Source: Methanolobus psychrophilus R15 (lineage in GTDB: Archaea > Halobacteriota > Methanosarcinia > Methanosarcinales > Methanosarcinaceae). From it: 64,000 nucleotides of DNA. The DNA is taken from assembly GCA_000306725.1 (NCBI GenBank), contig CP003083.1, forward strand, positions 186,001-250,000. Direction: 5' to 3'. The notes beneath the pieces were generated by a model, which saw nothing but the letters and a program-made list of their open reading frames with translations, did not search any database and had not been told where the DNA came from. Positions 62,110 to 64,000 of this stretch are shown here, one piece after another; positions within the stretch are counted from its first letter, which is position 1; each line of letters opens with the position of its first letter. A program made the translations under genes and the position numbers.

Positions 62110-63240
62110 TTATTCTTCATTTGAGTTTTCCAATAGCTCCCTTACAAAGGCAGGGCCGTAGAACACCTCTGCTTGCTGCCTTAATTTTTCTGTGTTCTCC
62201 ATGAATCTGCCTTTATAGACAACTTCCCTTATCATAGAAAGAATCTCTTCAGAAGATACAGAATAATCAAGCTTTCTGCCATACTCCATGTCCTCCACGA
62301 CTTGGGCATTGTTCTCCTGCTCATTATGACCTTTGTCAGGGAATGAGAACAAAGGCAGTCCAAAGCTTAGAGTTTCCATAAGGGTCCCATGCCCACCTGC
62401 AGAAATTACAAGATCACTTGCTTTGTAATACGGGAACGGGTCTGCTATAAATGTGCAAATGTTAACATTCACGGGAACTTCGTGCAAGTCATCTTTACCA
62501 ATAGCAGGACCGGTTATGAAAGTATATTTGATAGATTCATCCATTCTGGCAGCGCCCATAATATTTTCCAATATTTTCTTCCTGTAACCAAAACCACCTA
62601 CAGTGCACAATACCTGCGGCCTGGATAGGTCCTTTGCAAGCACTTCACCATACCTTTTTCGAACAAGTGGACCGCTGAATTTCACTTTACCTACAACATC
62701 TGCCGGGAATGCAAGATTGCGTACACATACAGTATGCGGTTTTGGGAAGTCAGGAACTACGATGATGTCTACTTTCCTGTAGATGTAGTGATAGAAATTC
62801 CGGACAAATCTTCCAAGTAATCTCACAACCTGTCCTTTATTAGCGAAGAACTCTTCCATGTTGGACTGGTTCACTATCATGCAGGTTCTGATTTTTTTGG
62901 ACTTTGCTGCCAGTATTGCAAGATAATACCCGTCAGAGACAACTACATCAGGATTTATTTTCCTTATCAGGGAAAATACGGAGCGAATATCCTTTGCTGA
63001 GATGTTTTCCATTGTCTTCTTTATGGAAGCCTCCAGGTCAAAACTTCCAGCTTTGCCTTCCAGCCGGAGTTCCTGAGGTATAAAAGAAACTTCATACCCT
63101 GAACTCTCAATAAGCTCTTTTGAGAAGCCATATGCTCCAAAATGGACAATATGCCCTGCTGATAATAGTTCCCTGCCAAGGGAAATACTCCTCCCCGTGT
63201 GGCCCAGACCCTCGCCACATGTGAAAATGAAGAACTTCAT
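62110..63240 (-). CDS. MurG-like/UDP-sugar glycosyltransferase
   Basis: The 376-aa protein starts at MKFFIFTCGEGLGHTGRSISLGRELLSAGH (63240); 34 further upstream codons look non-coding. It has the GT-B fold pattern: N-terminal GEGLGHTGR loop, DVVVSDGYYLAILAAKSK, then VLCTVGGFGYRKKILENI and the C-terminal donor-binding SAGGHGTLMETLSFGLPLFSFPDKGHNEQENNA. It would transfer a sugar to a lipid or protein acceptor at the cytoplasmic membrane face. It is divergent from the PHP-domain gene. Confidence 0.87.
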   Translation of the reverse strand: MKFFIFTCGEGLGHTGRSISLGRELLSAGHIVHFGAYGFSKELIESSGYEVSFIPQELRLEGKAGSFDLEASIKKTMENISAKDIRSVFSLIRKINPDVVVSDGYYLAILAAKSKKIRTCMIVNQSNMEEFFANKGQVVRLLGRFVRNFYHYIYRKVDIIVVPDFPKPHTVCVRNLAFPADVVGKVKFSGPLVRKRYGEVLAKDLSRPQVLCTVGGFGYRKKILENIMGAARMDESIKYTFITGPAIGKDDLHEVPVNVNICTFIADPFPYYKASDLVISAGGHGTLMETLSFGLPLFSFPDKGHNEQENNAQVVEDMEYGRKLDYSVSSEEILSMIREVVYKGRFMENTEKLRQQAEVFYGPAFVRELLENSNEE

Positions 63241-63430
63241 AATATCGTGCTGTCTATTTTTGTACAATATTAATTTACATTGCATATGAGAATTGTAGTA
63301 GATAGTATATTTGTGTATAGAATATATATTAACATGACTCAAATATATTATATATACATAAAGTATTTACTTATGGGCTGTTATATAGACAAATGTTAAT
63401 TGAAGAATTTGAGACCAATAAAGAGGAGTG
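63241..63430. promoter_or_regulatory. Divergent promoter region
   Basis: This 190-bp region is AT-rich with TATA-like runs (TATATATTAACATG, ATATATTATATATACATAAAG) in both directions. No palindromic operator was seen. Confidence 0.4.
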
Positions 63431-64000
63431 ATGATCTTGCCCCATAGGATAGATCTCAATAAACAAAAAATCATTTCTTCCGAAAAGGCTGTCGAAATTC
63501 TGGGAAACGGTTGGCATAAAGCGGATTTGCATGTACATACCTGCTGCTCATATGATGTGCCACCAACAGAATCAATGCGTCCAGAGAACCTACTCCAGAA
63601 AGGGAAGGACAATAGTCTTGATTTTGTAACATTTACAGACCATGATACTGTAAAGGCCTATGACATCCTTGGCTGGAAGCGAGACGACCTGACACCTGGC
63701 GTGGAGCTATCGGTCAGCGATCCGGTGAATGTGGGGCACACCGTGCATATTAACGTTTTTGGATTTGACAGGCAACAATATATGGAGTTCAGCAACCTTG
63801 CCAAGAAGGAGTGCAATATCTACAGCACCATAGATTATTTCAGGAGCAATGATCTTCCATACATATACAATCATCCATTCTGGTTCCAAGTTGGTGATAG
63901 GCCCAATATCTTCGCAATTCCCGAAATTGCCAGGCACTTCCCGGTGATAGAATATAACATGCAGGACCTGAAGCAGAAAAATCTGTTTGCGATGATCCTT
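63431..64000 (+). CDS. PHP-domain metal-dependent phosphoesterase (3' end outside window)
   Basis: ATG 63431 follows AAGAGGAG, and the frame is open to the last base (190 codons). It carries PHP landmarks: KADLHVHTCCSYD (two metal-binding His), DFVTFTDHDTVKAYD (motif II), a GVELSVSD glutamate, HTVHINVFGF (motif III) and YIYNHPFW. Enzymes of this fold hydrolyse nucleotide or sugar phosphate esters; the substrate is open. Plus-strand coding is clear, and the minus-strand frames here are shadows. Confidence 0.88.
   Translation, partial: MILPHRIDLNKQKIISSEKAVEILGNGWHKADLHVHTCCSYDVPPTESMRPENLLQKGKDNSLDFVTFTDHDTVKAYDILGWKRDDLTPGVELSVSDPVNVGHTVHINVFGFDRQQYMEFSNLAKKECNIYSTIDYFRSNDLPYIYNHPFWFQVGDRPNIFAIPEIARHFPVIEYNMQDLKQKNLFAMIL

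Noticed and set aside
63367-63937. Minus-strand ORFs near the window end
   Set aside because: They are antisense to the clear PHP-domain gene starting at 63431.

Overview
The window looks like the chromosome of a methylotrophic or acetotrophic methanogenic archaeon of the Methanosarcinaceae. Supporting signs are a soluble MtrA paralogue, a DUF2551-type protein, a cytosolic poly-HAMP chemoreceptor, PAS-rich histidine kinases, a non-canonical IscS, short TATA-driven leaders and tRNA genes of archaeal type. A Methanolobus-like genus fits but cannot be fixed from the sequence alone.

Region 1 (1-20,240) is mobile. A 16.7-kb casposon (3520-20224) carries 30/32-matching terminal inverted repeats and a 14-bp target duplication, and is inserted at the 3' end of a tRNA-Leu(UAA) gene. 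It encodes the casposase Cas1, a winged-helix partner, family B DNA polymerase, HNH, GIY-YIG and EEP nucleases, two ribbon-helix-helix proteins and accessory cargo. One of the ribbon-helix-helix proteins is an easily missed 49-aa gene that leads the polB operon. A second, diverged casposon lies directly upstream: the 3' part of its polB, a membrane protein and a diverged terminal repeat are visible. It abuts the same target-site copy, so the locus is a tandem array. The two elements have exchanged sequence: 134 bp of perfect identity lies inside otherwise diverged polB genes. The downstream element also contains a 2.18-kb internal direct duplication of polB 3' end, EEP and GIY-YIG, which truncates a uracil-DNA-glycosylase-like gene.

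Region 2 (20,235-39,610) is ordinary chromosome. It holds the tRNA, an MBL-fold hydrolase, a DJ-1/PfpI protein, a chemoreceptor broken by one extra base, and an unknown 414-aa protein behind a palindromic operator. These are followed by a tandem structured-RNA candidate, a TIR/zinc-ribbon protein, a gamma-carbonic anhydrase and a cysteine-free MsrA homologue. A PAS histidine kinase comes next, then a sulfur-relay operon (TusA, DsrE-like, IscS, IscU) whose IscS lacks the usual PLP lysine, a membrane-anchored phosphatase-like protein and an MFS transporter.

Region 3 (40,147-45,210) contains an IS1634-like element with a fragment of another transposase, an AT-rich gene-poor stretch, three small conserved-looking genes and tRNA-Gln(CUG).

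Region 4 (45,230-57,030) is an arsenic/thiol island: ArsG- and ArsF-type proteins, an iron-sulfur HTH regulator, a GntP permease, ArsR, a DUF169 protein, ArsD, ArsA and ArsC. An MtrA-like corrinoid protein, a DGC-domain protein and a thioredoxin-like protein follow. It is scarred by an IS1 remnant joined to an inverted copy of part of arsA, by a truncated DsrE gene and by a truncated phosphoesterase. Two small genes (44 and 46 aa) lie at its edge.

Region 5 (57,460-64,000) has a PstS-like protein facing a PhnD-like lipoprotein plus membrane histidine kinase, then a HAD phosphatase, a glycosyltransferase and the start of a PHP-domain protein cut by the window end. No CRISPR array or rRNA was seen.
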